The notes under the pieces are model-generated. The model was not told the origin of the DNA and ran no database searches. It saw only the letters and a list, made by a program, of their open reading frames with translations. DNA of 64,000 bases from Tetrahymena thermophila SB210 (Eukaryota > Ciliophora > Oligohymenophorea > Hymenostomatida > Tetrahymenidae), in NCBI RefSeq assembly GCF_000189635.1, contig NW_002476500.1:208089-272088 (forward strand), written 5' to 3'. The position numbers were made by a program, and so were the translations under genes. Every line of letters starts with the position of its first letter. Position 1 is the first letter of the stretch. Positions 12,286-25,244 of this stretch are shown one piece after another.

Positions 12286-14352
12286 ATGGTAACTCATTTT
12301 TTCTGAAATTTACTATTATATATTTAATCTAATTCCAAAATGAATACTAATCATTTTATTTTATCACTCATCAACAGGGTTTCGTTAAAGTTCTCAAGAC
12401 TAAGGCTTACTTCAAGAGATTCTAAACCAAGTACAGAAGAAGAAGAGGTAAACAGCTATATTATTTCTTTGTATCATCTCGTCTTTTCTATTCTCGCTAT
12501 TTAATCGTCTCAAACAGCATCCTTCATCATACAATCACTCATATCTGGTGCAAATCTCCTCAATATTTAATAATGAGAGCATATCCTACGAATAAATCGT
12601 TGATTCGTTCATAGCAAGCTTCATAAAACATGCAAATACATATTATTTATTGCGATTGGTTTGGCATTAACAAAAATAATTTAGCAAGATATTTATTTAT
12701 TTTAGGACTATAAGCATAATGTTATTTCAATGGTTTTTTGCTAACTACTCAGCTTGATGAATATAATTTGTATTCAAAAGTCAAACATTTGCAATATTTC
12801 CAGCATCTTAGCTTGCTATCAAAGCTTTCAAACCTAAAATTAGCCTATAAACAAACAATCCAAAATATAAAGTTTTAGACATAAAGCAAAATAGTATGAA
12901 CAGAAAAAGTTAATTCAGCTTCGGTTTTGTAATAGCGTTCTCTTTAGCATATTGTTAGCTGCTTCAAGCATACTAATTTAATAAAATTCAATTAGACGCT
13001 TTTCCAATATCAGCAAGGCAACTTATATGAAAATAGATACCTTGATAAGGTTAAACATAATTGCAACTAGGTTTAGATAGGAACAAACAAACTCAAATGA
13101 TTATCTTGCTTCTAAAACCAACAAAATAATCAACATGCATAGAAATAGGCAGAAGCAGTTCAAAGCTCCTAAATTTGCTTCATTATCAAGATAAATCCAA
13201 ACAACAAAAGAGAGTTAGCTAATTGACAGATAGATAAATAAATAAACATCATAATATCCTTTATAGATATTTTTGCAAAGCATTCAAATAAAACAAAATT
13301 ATTGTATAAAACTATTAAGCAATTGAGTGAGTGAGTGATTGATTGATTGATTGAGTGAGTGATTATAATATTGATGAAATATTTTCTTTGGTTGAAGAAA
13401 ATGATATTGAATTAAATAAATGGGAGAAGAAAAGACAAATAAATAGATGAAAGAATGAATAAATTTAAATATAAAAAAAAAAAAAAGATTTTAAATATTA
13501 AATATTTTAATTTAAATAGAGGGTCTCACTGATTACTACGCCAGAAAGAGATTGATCATCCAAGATAAGGATAAATACAACACCCCCAAGTACAGATTAG
13601 TTGCTAGAGCCACCAACACCAGAATCATCGCCTAGATCGTCTACGCTACCCTCAAGTGCGACAGAGTCCTCTGTGCTGCTGACTCCTACGAACTCAAGAG
13701 ATTCGGAGTCTCCACTGGTTTGGCTTCCTACGCTGCTGCCTACGCCACTGGTCTCTTATTAGCCAGAAGATTGCTCAAGCAAATCGGTTTAGACACCGTT
13801 TATGCTGGTCAAACTAAGGTTGATGGTGCCTACTTCAATGTCGATGAAGACCAAAAGGAAAAGAAGCCCTTCAAGGCTATTTTGGATGCTGGTTTGGTCA
13901 GAACCACCACCGGTAACAGAGTCTTCGGTGTCTTAAAGGGTGCTTGCGATGGTGGTATTAACATCCCCCACTCTGAAAGCAGATTCCCCGGTTACGTCAG
14001 AGCTTCTGATGAAGGTGAATCCTCCAAGTACAAGCCTGAAGACCACAAGGCTAGAATCTTCGGTAAACACATCGATGCTTACATGAAACACTTAAAGGGA
14101 CAATCCAACGAAGCTTTCTAAAAGCAATTCTCCAAGTGGAGCAAGACCCTCGAAGCTGCTAAGGTTGACTCCGTTGAAAAGCTCTTCACCAAGGTCCACG
14201 CTGAAATCAGAAAGAACCCCGAAAGAGTTAAATCTACCAAGAAGAACGATAAGCCCAAGAGAGACCACAAGAAGTTCTACCCTACCAAGCTTACCGCTGC
14301 CCAAAGAAAAGACAGAGTTAAAACTAAGTTCCAACTTGCTCTCTCTTAATGA
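12286..14352 (+). CDS. RPL5: 60S ribosomal protein L5 (uL18)
   Basis: Three exons, 12286-12288 (only the ATG), 12378-12447 and 13520-14352, give 301 aa, close to the eukaryotic norm of just under 300. uL18 binds 5S rRNA and, with uL5, delivers it to the large subunit. Landmarks: [84 protein letters not shown], then [20 protein letters not shown], and a basic C-terminus ending [10 protein letters not shown] before TGA. Codon use is strongly biased to AAG, GGT, GCT and TCC, unlike all other genes here, as expected for high expression. Only four glutamines use TAA/TAG. Intron 2 is 1072 nt and unusually complex in sequence. Confidence 0.98.
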
Positions 14353-15516
14353 TTAACTTACTCTTTAAATTGATATAAATATAAAATATACACACTATAC
14401 ATATATTTAATTCTAACTTATTTGCGTGTAAAAATTCATCTATGTTAAGACTTCTTACACTATAAGTCATATTTAAACATGCAAAAATCAATCAATTAAA
14501 TCTGTTTGTATGTATATTTGCTCATCCTCCTTTCATCTTATTTTATTCAATTTTCTCACATTCACTCACTCACTCACTCAATCAATCAATCCATTCATTT
14601 TTCCTCTCTCCTTATTTATTTATCTACTTTATTTAAAGCATACATATAATGATGAATTTTGAGGACAGTGATACAAATTTTTTAAAAATCACATGATTAG
14701 ATAGATATATTCCTTATAAAAACCACATTTATATCAAAATTAAAAAAAATTTGGAAAATATAAAAATCATTACAAAAAAATATACTTTTTATTATGATAA
14801 TAAATCAAATTGATTTATCAAAATTACTTATAGAAATATTGAGTAAAATTTAACATATTATCGTTTGTCATATCCAACATGCTAAAATAATATGAAAAAA
14901 TGACATCAAATATTTTTATTAAACATTTTTTAAATGAGTTAATTTTTTATTATTATATAATTAATCAACTGATTAATAATCGAATTAATAACATTAGAAT
15001 TTAAGTAAAAAATAAATTGAAATAATCATTAAAATAAATGAATAAATAATTATTAAATTTAAACATTTAAGTTTAATATAGCTTAACACCTAATTAAAAT
15101 CTAGCGGTTATGTATGGCAGTGATGACAAACGAGCCGAAAATTTTTTGTAAAAGTAATAAATAATTTTATTAAATTTTTGCCATTCAAAAATGTAAGATT
15201 TTAGAGAATATTAAAAATAAATGAATTTAATTACAAAAATAATTTAAATATGTCAAAAATATATTTTATTCTAGTGAGTAGCATTTTCATTTATTATCTC
15301 TTTATGTACAATCTCTAGTTCCTAATATATTTTTAAGAAAACATTTTAAATAGAAATGCTAAGATTTATTTAATAAAGAATATTATACTACTTACTTTTA
15401 TGTGATTCTCTTACTCAAAGCAAATTTATAAATTCATATAATTTATTTGTTCATTTTATACACTAATAATTAAATTTAGATAAATTGTTATTCAATATTT
15501 TTGAAAAAAAAAATAA
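14353..15516. other. Intergenic, with shared LRR-gene upstream region
   Basis: After RPL5 come ACTC repeats near 14564-14580 and AT-rich spacer. From about 15260 to 15516 the sequence resembles the upstream regions of LRR genes C (25000-25244) and E (45390-45630), starting near a TTATTTTATTCTAG block. This suggests a co-duplicated promoter/5' UTR. No other gene was seen. Confidence 0.5.
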
Positions 15517-18246
15517 ATGATATAATAAATTTAATATTATACAAAATTAGAAGAAGTAATTATTTATTTTTTTATCAAAATAATTTAAATTTATTTTTAC
15601 TAAAATAAAAAGTTTTTAAATTCTTCACTTTAATCTCATTAGGTTCTCCATATTAATCTGAGGTATATTTTATTTATAAATATTACTATTTATTAACATT
15701 TTCTAATAATTTAACTTTCAGTTTATATAAATTATTATTTTTCTAATTGAAATTATCTCTAATATTCATCCATTTTATTTCTTCAAATATTTTTCTAGTT
15801 ATTTTAACTTAATTTTCAATTTAAATTTTTTAAATTCATTATCAATTTTTTATTATTTGATATTTTTTATTCGTTTTTTTATGCTAAAACTTTTACTTGA
15901 TAAAAACAGTTTAAATGTTTTTGGTTGTGATATTTTTAGTTATAAAAATGAATTTAAAACAATATAACTAACTAACTAACTCTTCTAATTTGTTTATTAG
16001 CTTTTTGTTGTATTTATTTTTCTTTTTTATTGCATTTGTATATATTCTTATCTATCTTTCTTAATTTATTAACTCATTTTTTTATTTTCATTCATTTTCT
16101 TTTATTATTTATTTATTAATTTCTTATTATTTCATATTTTTTCTAAATAACTAATTAATTGGTCAACTAGAAAAAAATGGTAATGGTCATATAAACCTTA
16201 AATTCTCACTCAGCCAGTCATATGTTATTAAAAAACCTCTTTGGTAAATGTATCCTAAAAAACTAAAAGAATTAGTTGATATCAAATATCTATATTATCC
16301 ATCTATTCCAAAATCCTGAAATAAATCTGAAATGGTCATATCAATTTTTTCTTGAAATTACTGTAAATGCTCTTTAATTAAGGTATACTTTAATTAAGGC
16401 ATTTTTTTCTTAAATAAAAGACATAATTTTAGGATAAATTGACCATATAGGTTTTTAATAACATATGATTGAGTGAGAATTTAAGGTTTATATGACCATA
16501 TCGTTCTTGTTGACCAATTAATTATATATTTTTTCTTCAATATTTAAAAAGAAACAATGAAATTGGTGCATCAGGTGCATCAGACTTAGGCTCTGCTTTA
16601 GCTGATTGCACTAATCTCTCAAATTTGACACTTTTTCTTGAGTAAAATAATTTATTTGTTTTGGATTGTGATATTTTTTGTTATTAAAATAATTTAAGGC
16701 AATATAGCTCTTTTAAAAAGTTTATTAGCTTTTTATTTGATTTATTTTTCATTTTCTTTTTTATTGTGTTTGTGTTTTTTTTTTTCTTCTCTCTTTCTTA
16801 ATTTAACTCATTTATTTTTAACATTTTCTTTATTTATTAATTCATTTCTTATTATTTCATATTTTTTCTTCATTTTTTTATTTCGAAATAACTAATACAT
16901 TTTTTATTTTTCTTCAATATTTAAAAAGTGGAAATTAAATTGGTGCAACAGGTGCATCAACTTTAGGTTCTGCTTTAGAAAATTGCACTAATCTCTCAAA
17001 TTTGACACTTGATCTTAAGTAAAAAACAGTTTATTTGTTTTGGGTTGTGATATTTTTCGTTATAAAAATGAATATAAAACAAAATAACTCTTTTAATATA
17101 TTTATTAGCTTTTTATTTGATTTCTTTTTCTTTTTTATTGAATTGGGTTATTTTTCTTCTATCTATCTATCTTTCTTAATTTAACTCATTTTTTATTTTA
17201 AACATTTGCTTCTGTTTTTTAAAAATTAATTTCTTATTATTTCATATTTTTTCTTGACTTTTTTATTTCGAAATAACTAATTAATTATATATTTTTTCTT
17301 CAATATTTAAAAAGATCCAATGAAATTGGTGATTAAGGTACATCAGACTTAGGCTATGCTTTAGCTAATTGCACTAATCTCTCACATTTGGCACTTTATC
17401 TTTAGTAAAAATAGTTTATTTGTTTATGATTGTGATATTTTTCGTTATAAAATGAATTTAAAACAATATAACTAACTAACTCTTTTAATTTGCTTATTTG
17501 CTTTTTATTTGATTTATTTTTCTTTTTTTTTATTGTACTTGTGTTTTTTTTCTTTTATCTTTGTAACTCATTTTTTTATTTTCAACATTTACTTTTATTA
17601 TTCATTCATTAATTCATTTCTTACTATTTCATACTTTTTCTTCGTTTTTTTATTTCTAAATAACTATTAAATTGCATATATTTTCTTCAATATTTAAAAA
17701 GTGGAAATTAAATTGGTGCAACAGGTGCATCAGCTTTAGGTTCTGCTTTAGCAAATTGCACTAATCTCTCAAATTTGATACTTGATCTTAAGTAAAAAAC
17801 AGTTTATTTGTTTTGGGTTGTGATATTTTTCGTTATAAAAATGAATGTAAAACAATATAACTAACTCTTTTAATTTGTTTATTAGTTTTTTATTTGTTTT
17901 CTTTTTCTTTTTTATTGTAGTTGTGTTTTTTCTTCTTCTATCTATCTTTCTTAATTTAACTCATTATTTATAATATTTACTTTTATTATTTAAAAATTAA
18001 TTTCTTATTATTTCATTTTTTTCTTCATTTTTTTATTTAGAAATAACTAATTAATTATATTTTTTTCTTTAATATTTAAAAAGTTTCAACTAAATTGGTG
18101 ATAGAAGAGAATAGAAAAACTCGCACATATAAATGCACTCAGAATACATCTTAAAATTTATTTTTATTATATTTATATAAATAATTTTTATTTATTTTTA
18201 GGTATTTTCATAATTATTAATTTTTAATAATTCAATCAATATCTGA
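15517..18246 (+). CDS. LRR protein A (exon-per-repeat)
   Basis: Exons: 15517-15662 (shared first exon), 16552-16641, 16929-17018, 17315-17404, 17702-17791 and 18084-18246, joining in frame to 222 aa. The first exon encodes a hydrophobic/aromatic leader (KLEEVIIYFFIKIIQ) and FLNSSLQSHQVLHINL. Four full 30-residue LRRs of the NxIGxxGAxxLGxALxxCTN type follow. LRRs usually form curved protein-binding scaffolds; the partner is unknown. The last exon starts as an LRR (FNQIGD) but then runs into a SINE-like segment and ends at TGA 18244, so the C-terminus appears derived from an insertion. Intron 1 holds a MITE. No transmembrane or kinase part is visible. Splicing is inferred from shared boundaries. 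Confidence 0.65.
16153..16523. mobile_element. MITE-like element with long terminal inverted repeats
   Basis: Element 16161-16515 (355 bp) begins GGTCAAC and ends GTTGACC. The inverted ends continue imperfectly for about 90 bp: ATGGTCATATAAACCTTAAA on the left matches the reverse complement of the right end, as does TCATATGTTATTAAAAA. Flanking AATTAATT at 16153-16160 and 16516-16523 is a likely 8-bp target duplication. Other array introns have simply AATTAATTATAT here. No coding capacity is seen, so mobilisation would need an enzyme supplied in trans. It lies in intron 1 of LRR gene A. A second short motif, CTGTAAATGCTCTTTAATTA, lies inside at 16363. Confidence 0.8.
18095..18145 (-). mobile_element. 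SINE 3'-tail relic in gene A last exon
   Basis: Right after the LRR stub (AATTGGTGAT) comes a degenerate purine run and then ACTCGCACATATAAATGCAC. This is the same tail signature that ends the intact SINE at 60624-61047 (ACTCGCACATGGTGACATGC). It is probably an old 5'-truncated copy in minus orientation, now part of the terminal exon. The similarity is seen only in about 35 bp. Confidence 0.5.
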
Positions 18247-18625
18247 TTTTTGAATATTTAATATACACCCTGTTTCCTCTTTTTATCATTAATTCCAGAA
18301 CAATTTGGTAATTTAATAACCTTTTTCTATACATTTATTAATTAATTACTAGAATTTTTTTAAATATGACTAACTGCTCATCTCTAATTTGTAGAATATA
18401 TATTTTTTTAAGTATATGTTTTAAATATAAATATTAAGATTAAATAATTAATGTTAAATTAATTTTTATGTGATATCTATCTCTTCATAAAACCAAATTT
18501 ATAAATTAATATTTGATAATTAATTAATTATTATATTTTATTTGTTCTTTTTATCCATTTATTATTAATTAATTAATTAAATTCCATAAATTGCTTGCTA
18601 TTCAATATTTTTGAAAAAAAAATAA

Positions 18626-21600
18626 ATGATATAATAGATTAAAAAATATAATAAATTAGAAGAAGTAATTATTAATTTTTTTATTAATATCCTTTAAATT
18701 TATATGAATAAACAAAAAAAGTTTTTAAGCTCTTCACTTTTATCTCATGAGGTTCTCCATATTGAAATCAAGTATATTTTATTTTCAAATATTATTTTTA
18801 TTATTAATAATTTATTTTTATATATTTAACTAACTTTCACTTTATTTAAACAATTAATTTTTGTTATAGAAATTATCATCATTATTCATTCATTAATTGA
18901 TTTTTATTATAACAAAAATTTTATAGCTATTTTAACTTAATTTTCAATTCAATTTTTAATTATTTATTTATTTATTATTCATTTTTTATCATTTGATATT
19001 TTTTCTTCATTTTTTGCTATTAAAACTTACACTTAATAAAAGCAGTAAGTTTATTAGTTTTGGATTGTAATATTTTTAATTATAAAAATTATATTTAAAA
19101 CATAAAAGCTCTTTTAATTTATTTATTTGATTTATTTTCCTTTTTCTTTTTATTGTGATTTCTTTTTTTTTCATTTTTTGTTAATTCTATTAATTATAAA
19201 TTTATCTCATTATTCCATATTTTTTCTTCATTTTTTCCTTCTAGTTAACTAGAGTGAAAAGCCTATTTAATTTACAAAATGCGAAATGTAATATATCTTA
19301 ATAACATTATTAATAAAACTATAATAAATTAGCTTAAAACAGCTTTATTTATTTTTGAATTTTTAGATAGTTTTAAATTCACAAAATGTAAAATTTGAAA
19401 TAATATATACATACCATACCGTATATTCTTATAACATATCATTTTTTTTTAAAAATAAATTTTGAAAAATTTTACATACTTTTTTTTAAATTAGTGATAA
19501 ATGTACATCAGGCTTAGGTTCTGCTTTAGCAAATTGCATTAATCTCTCAAATTTGACACTTAATCTTCGGTAAAAACAGTTTATTTGTTTTGGATTGTGA
19601 TATTTTTAATTATTAAAGCTCTTTTATCTTTTTATTTATTTTGTGCTTGCAATTTTTTGTTCTTTCTTTGTTAATTTAACTCATAATTTTATTTCCAAAT
19701 TTTGTTTTTATTATTAATTAATTAATCTTATTATTTCATATTTTTCTTCATTTATTCCATCTAATTAACTATTTAATGATATATTTTTTCTTCAATACTT
19801 AAAAAGTTACAATCAAATTGGCGATAAAGGTGCATCAGGCTTAGGTTCTGCTTTAGCAAATTGCATTAATCTCTCAAATTTAACACTTGATCTTTGGTAA
19901 AAACAGTTTATTTGTTCTGGATTGTGATATTTTGAATTATAAAAACTAATTAAAAATAATAAAGCTCTTTTTTCTTTTTCTTTTTATTGTGCTTGCAATT
20001 TTTTATTCTTTCTTTGTTAATTTAACTCATCATTTTATTTTCAACTTTCACTTTTATTATTATTTAATTAATCTTATTATTTCATATTTTTTCTTCATTT
20101 TTTCCTTCTAACTCACTATTTAATGATATATTTTTTCTTCAATATTTAAAAAGTTCTAATAAAATTGGTTCAATAGGTGCATTAGACTTAGGTTCTGCTT
20201 TAGCAAAATGCATTAATCTCTCAAATTTAACACTTGATCTTCGGTAAAAACAGTTTATTTGTTCTGGATTGTGATATTTTGAATTATAAAAACTAACTAA
20301 AAACAATAAAGCTCTTTTTTCTTTTTCTTTTTATTGTGCTTGCTATTTTTTGTTCTTTCTTTGTTAATTAAGCTCATCATTTATTTTAAACTTTTGCTTT
20401 TATTATTAATTAATTAATCTTATTATTTCACTTAAAAAGTTACAATCTAATTGGTAAACTTGGTGCGTCAGACTTAGGTTCTGGTTTAGCAAATTGCATT
20501 AATCTCTCAAATTTGACACTTCTGCTTTCGTAATAACAATTTATTTATTTTGGATTACGATATTTTTAATTATAAAAACTAATTATAAAAATAAAAATCT
20601 TTTTCTTTTTCTTTTGATCTTGCAATTTTTTGTTCTTTCTTTGTTTATTTAACTCATCATTTTATTTTTAACTTTTGCTTTTATTATTAATTATTTAACC
20701 TTATTATTTCCTATTTTTCTACATTTTTTACTTCTAATTAACTATTTAATGATAAATTATTTTTCAAAACTTAAAAAGTTATAATCAAATTGGTTAACTT
20801 GGTGTGTCAAACTTATGTTCTGCTTTAGCAAATTGCATTAATCTATCAAAATTGACTCTTGATCTTTGGTAAAAACAGTTTATTTGTTTTGGATTATGAT
20901 ATTTTTAATTATAAAAACTAATTAAAAACTATAAAGCTCTTTTTTCTTTTTATTTTTATTGTGATTGCTTTTTTTTTGTTTTTTCTTTGTTAATTTAACT
21001 CAACATTTTATTTTCAACTTTTGTTTTTAATATTAATTAATTAATCTTATTATTTCATATTTTTTCTTCATTTTTTCCTTCTAATTAACTATTTAATTAT
21101 TTATTTTTTCTTCAATATTTAAAAAGTGAAAATTAAATTGGTCCAAAGTGTGCATCAGGCTTAGGTCCTACTTTAGCAAATTGCATCAATCTCTCAAATT
21201 TGACACTTGATCTTAGGTAAAAACAGTTTGTTTGTTTGTTTTGGATTGTGATGATTTTAATTATAAAAACTAATAAAAAACAATAAAGCTCTTTTTTCTT
21301 TTTATTAATTTGTGTTTGTTTTTTATTTGTTCTTTCTTTGTTAATTTAGCTCATCATTTTATTTTCAACATTTAATTTTATTATTAATTAATCTTATTAT
21401 TTTATATTTTATCTTCATTTTTTCCTTCTAATTAACTATTTAATTATTTATTTTTTCTTCGATATTTAAAAAGATAAAATGGAATTGGCGATGAAGGTGC
21501 ATCAGGCTTAGGTTTTGGTTTATCAAATTGGATTAATCTCTCAAATTTGATACTTAACCTTGAGTAAAAACAATTTATTTGTTTTGGATTTTGATAATTT

Positions 21601-24579
21601 TAATTTTAAAAACTAATTAAATACAATAAAGATCTTTGTTCTTTTTCATTGTGCTTGCTTTTTTTTGTTTTTTCTTTGTTAATTTAGCTCGTCATTTTAC
21701 TTTTAACTTTTGCTTTTATTACTAATTTATTAATCAATCTTATTATTTCATATTTTTTCTTCAATATTTAAATAGTAATAATGAAATTGGAGCAATAGGT
21801 GCATCAGGCTTAGGTTCTGCTTTAACAAAATGCATTAATCTATCAAATTTGACAATTGATCTTTGGTAAAAATAGTTTATTTGTTTTGGATTGTGATGAT
21901 TTTAATTTTTAAAATTAATTTAAAACAATAAAGCTCTTTTTTCTTTTTTTTTTCATTGTGCTTACTTTTTTTTGTTCTTTCTTTGTTAATTTAGCTCATC
22001 ATTTTACTTTCAAGTTTTACTTTTATTATCTTATTATTTCATATTTTTTCTTCATTTTTTCCTTCTAATTAACTATTTAATTACTTATTTTTTCTTCAAT
22101 ATTTAAAAAGGTCCAATAAAATTGGTCCAATGGGTGCATCAGGCCTAGGTTCTGCTTTAGCAAATTGCTTTAATCTTTCAAATTTAACACTTAACCTTAA
22201 GTAAAAACAATTTATTTGTTTTGGATTATGATATTTTTAATTATAAAACTAATTAAAAACAATAAAACTCTTTTTTCTTTTTATTAATACTATGATTGCT
22301 TTTTATTTGTTATTTCTTTGTAAATTTAGCTCATGATTTTAATTTCAACTTTATTTTTTATTATTAATTAATCTTATTGTTTCATATTTTTTATTCATTT
22401 TTTCCTTCTTATTAAATATTTAATCTTCAATATTTAAAAAAGTTTCAATAAAATTGGCAATGAAGGTACATCAGGCTTAGGTTCTGCTATAGCAAATTGT
22501 ATTAATCTCTCAAATTTGACACTTTTGCTTTCGTAATAACAATTTATTTGTTTTGGATTGTGATATTTTTATTTATAAAAATTAATTAAAAACAATAAAG
22601 ATCTTTTTTCTTTATCATTTCATTGTGCTTGCAATTTTATGTTCTTTCGTTGTTAATTTAACTCATTATTTAATTTTCAACTTTTGCTTTATTATTAATT
22701 AATCTTATTTTTTTCATATTTTTTCTTAATTTTTTCCTTCTAACTAGCTATTTAATTAAAAATTTTTTTTCAATATTTAAAAAGTAAAAATTAAATTGAA
22801 CCAATGAGTGCATCAGGCTTAGGTTCTGCTTTAACAAATTGCATTAATCTCTCAAATTTGACACTTGATCTTAGGTAAAAATAGTTTATTTGTTTTGGAT
22901 TGTGATGATTTTAATTATAAAAATTAATTAAAAACAATAAAGCTCTTTTTTCTTTTTCTTTTGATTGTGCTTGCAATTTTTTGTTCTTTCTTTGTTAATT
23001 TAACTCATAATTTTATTTTCAACTTTTTTTTTTATTATTAATTAATTAATCTTATTATTTCATATTTTTCTTCATTTTTTCCTTCTAATTAACTATTTAA
23101 TTAATATTTTTTCTTCAATATGTAAAAAGTGGAAATTAAATTGGTAAGAAAGGTGCATCAGGCTTAGGTTCTGCTTTAGCAAATTGTATTAAACTCTCAA
23201 ATTTAACACTTAGCCTTAAGTAAAAATAATTTATTTGTTTTGGATTATGATATTTTTAATTATAAAAACTATTTAAAAACAATAAAGCTCTTTTTTCATT
23301 TTATTGTTATTGTTATTGCTTTTTTTTTGTTCTTTCTTTTTTAATTTAGCTCATCATTTTATTTTCAACTTTTGCTTTTATTATTAATTAATTAATCTTA
23401 TTATTTCATATTTATTCTTTATTTTTTCCTTCTAATTAACTATTTAATTATTTATTTTTTCTTAAATATTAAAAAAGTTCCAATAAAATTGGTCCAATGG
23501 GTGCATCAGGCTTAGGTTCTGCTTTAGCAAATTGCTTTAATCTCTCAAATCTAACACTTAGCCTTAAGTAAAAACAATTTATATGTTTTGGATTATGATA
23601 TTTTTAATTATAAAAACTAATAAAAAACAATAAAGCTCTTTTTCTTTTTATTTTTATTATGATTGCTTTTATTTTTTTCTTTCTTTGTTGATTTAGCTCA
23701 TCATTTTATTTTCAACTTTCACTTTTATTATTAATTAATTAATCCTATTATTACATATTTTTTATTTATTTTTTCCTTGTAATTAACTATTTAATGATAT
23801 ATTTTTTCTTCAATATTTAAAAAGTGAAAATTAAATTGGTGCAATTGGTGTATCAGGCTTAGGTTCTGCTTTAGCAAAGTGCATTAATCTCTCAAATTTG
23901 ACGCTTAACCTTTAGTAAAAAAAGATTATATATTTTGGATTGTGATATTTTTATTTGTAAAAACTAACTTAAAACAATAAAGCTATTATTTCTTTTTCTT
24001 TTTATTGTGCTTGCTTGATTTTTTTTAATCTTTCTTTGTTAATTTAACTCACTCATAATTTTATTTTGAACTTTTGCTTTTATTATTGATTAAATAATCT
24101 TATTATTTCATATTTTTTCTTCATTTTTTTTTTTAATTTACTATTTAAAAATATTTTTTCTTCAATATTTAAATAGAAAGAATTAAATTGGTAATGAAGG
24201 TGCATTAGGCTTAAATTCTGCTTTACGAAAGTGCATTAATCTCTAAAATTTAATACTTGATCTTAGGTAAAACAGTTTATTTATTTTTGGATTGTGATAT
24301 TTTTAGTTATAAAAACTAATTTAAAATAATAAATTTGAATTTATTTGATTTATTTTTTTTATCTTATTAACACCACTAAAGTTATTTTATTTATTAATTT
24401 AAGAAATAATTTTTAATTTAAAAGTTTATTTTATTTAATATTTATTTAAAATTTACATAAATTTATAATAAAAGTCGTAACTAAATTCTTGGAAAAAAAA
24501 AGTTCAAAGTAAAAAGCATGTGTCTTAAATCAAAAAGATTAGTTATCTTTTTTTTATAATTCCATTGATAAACAAGTGA
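18626..24579 (+). CDS. LRR protein B (15 LRR exons)
   Basis: First exon 18626-18771. LRR exons: 19495-19569 (75 nt, 5' shortened), 19807-19896, 20154-20243, 20440-20529, 20779-20868, 21127-21216, 21474-21563, 21776-21865, 22111-22200, 22443-22532, 22785-22874, 23130-23219, 23478-23567, 23825-23914 and 24177-24266. Last exon 24510-24579. All join in frame to 516 aa. Repeats read NKIGxxGASGLGSALANCIN. The last exon encodes KKHVSQIKKISYL..., a C-terminus shared with genes C, E and F. The first LRR exon has lost the usual AAAAAG acceptor and apparently uses an ATTAG within the exon, which keeps frame. Exons 22111-22200 and 23478-23567 are especially alike, as expected of recent cassette duplication. 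Function unknown; a binding scaffold is likely. Confidence 0.65.
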
Positions 24580-25244
24580 TGAAAAAAAGATTAATAAATA
24601 TTAAATATTTGATAACTGAATATTATTTTTTTTATTACATAACATTTTGAACATGTTTTTTTTAACCAAAAATATTGATAAATAGATAGATTATATTATT
24701 GTTTTTATTTATTCATATTTTTTATTGTAAGTTAATAAATAGTTTATAATAAATTAAAAAGTTAAAAAATTAAATTTATTTAAATAAATTAATCCATCCA
24801 TCTTAAGATCCTCTTAACTCTCTCTTAAAAAAGTTTTAGTTGTCTTTCAAACTCTCTTTAATAATAAGTTGGTTAAATTATTGCTTCATTGACAATATTA
24901 ACATATTAATTTTTTGAGTGGGGTAAGGTTAAATTAGGAAGGGGTGCTCTTTAATTAATTAAGTTAAGAAATAATTAATTAGAGAGGGTTATTTTATTCT
25001 AGCGAGTTGCATTTTCATTGATTATCCTTTTTATCCTATCTCTATTTCCTACTATATTCTTAAGTACACATTTTAAATAAAAATATTAATATTATTTAAT
25101 AATGAATGCTACACTAACTTACTTTTATGTGATACTCAAAAAAACAAATTTATAAATTAATTTAATTTATTTGATCATTTGGTACACCTATAATTAATTA
25201 TATATTTCCATAAATTATTACTCAATATTTTTGAAAAAAAATAA
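24580..25244. other. Intergenic between LRR genes B and C
   Basis: AT-rich. From about 25000 it matches the upstream sequence of genes A and E (TTATTTTATTCTAG, then CATTTTCATTGATTATCC), a probable shared promoter/5' UTR. No gene was seen. Confidence 0.5.

Noticed and set aside
12448-13519. C/D-box snoRNA in RPL5 intron 2 (TTGATGA near 12753)
   Set aside because: No matching D box at suitable distance and no terminal stem could be seen.
14092-14356. Extra ORFs on both strands in the RPL5 3' half
   Set aside because: Both overlap the RPL5 coding frame, which is unambiguous and continuous to TGA 14350 under the ciliate code.
15119-15126. GTGATGA C-box-like motif in the RPL5-LRR spacer
   Set aside because: No D box follows and the surroundings are not conserved elsewhere in the window.
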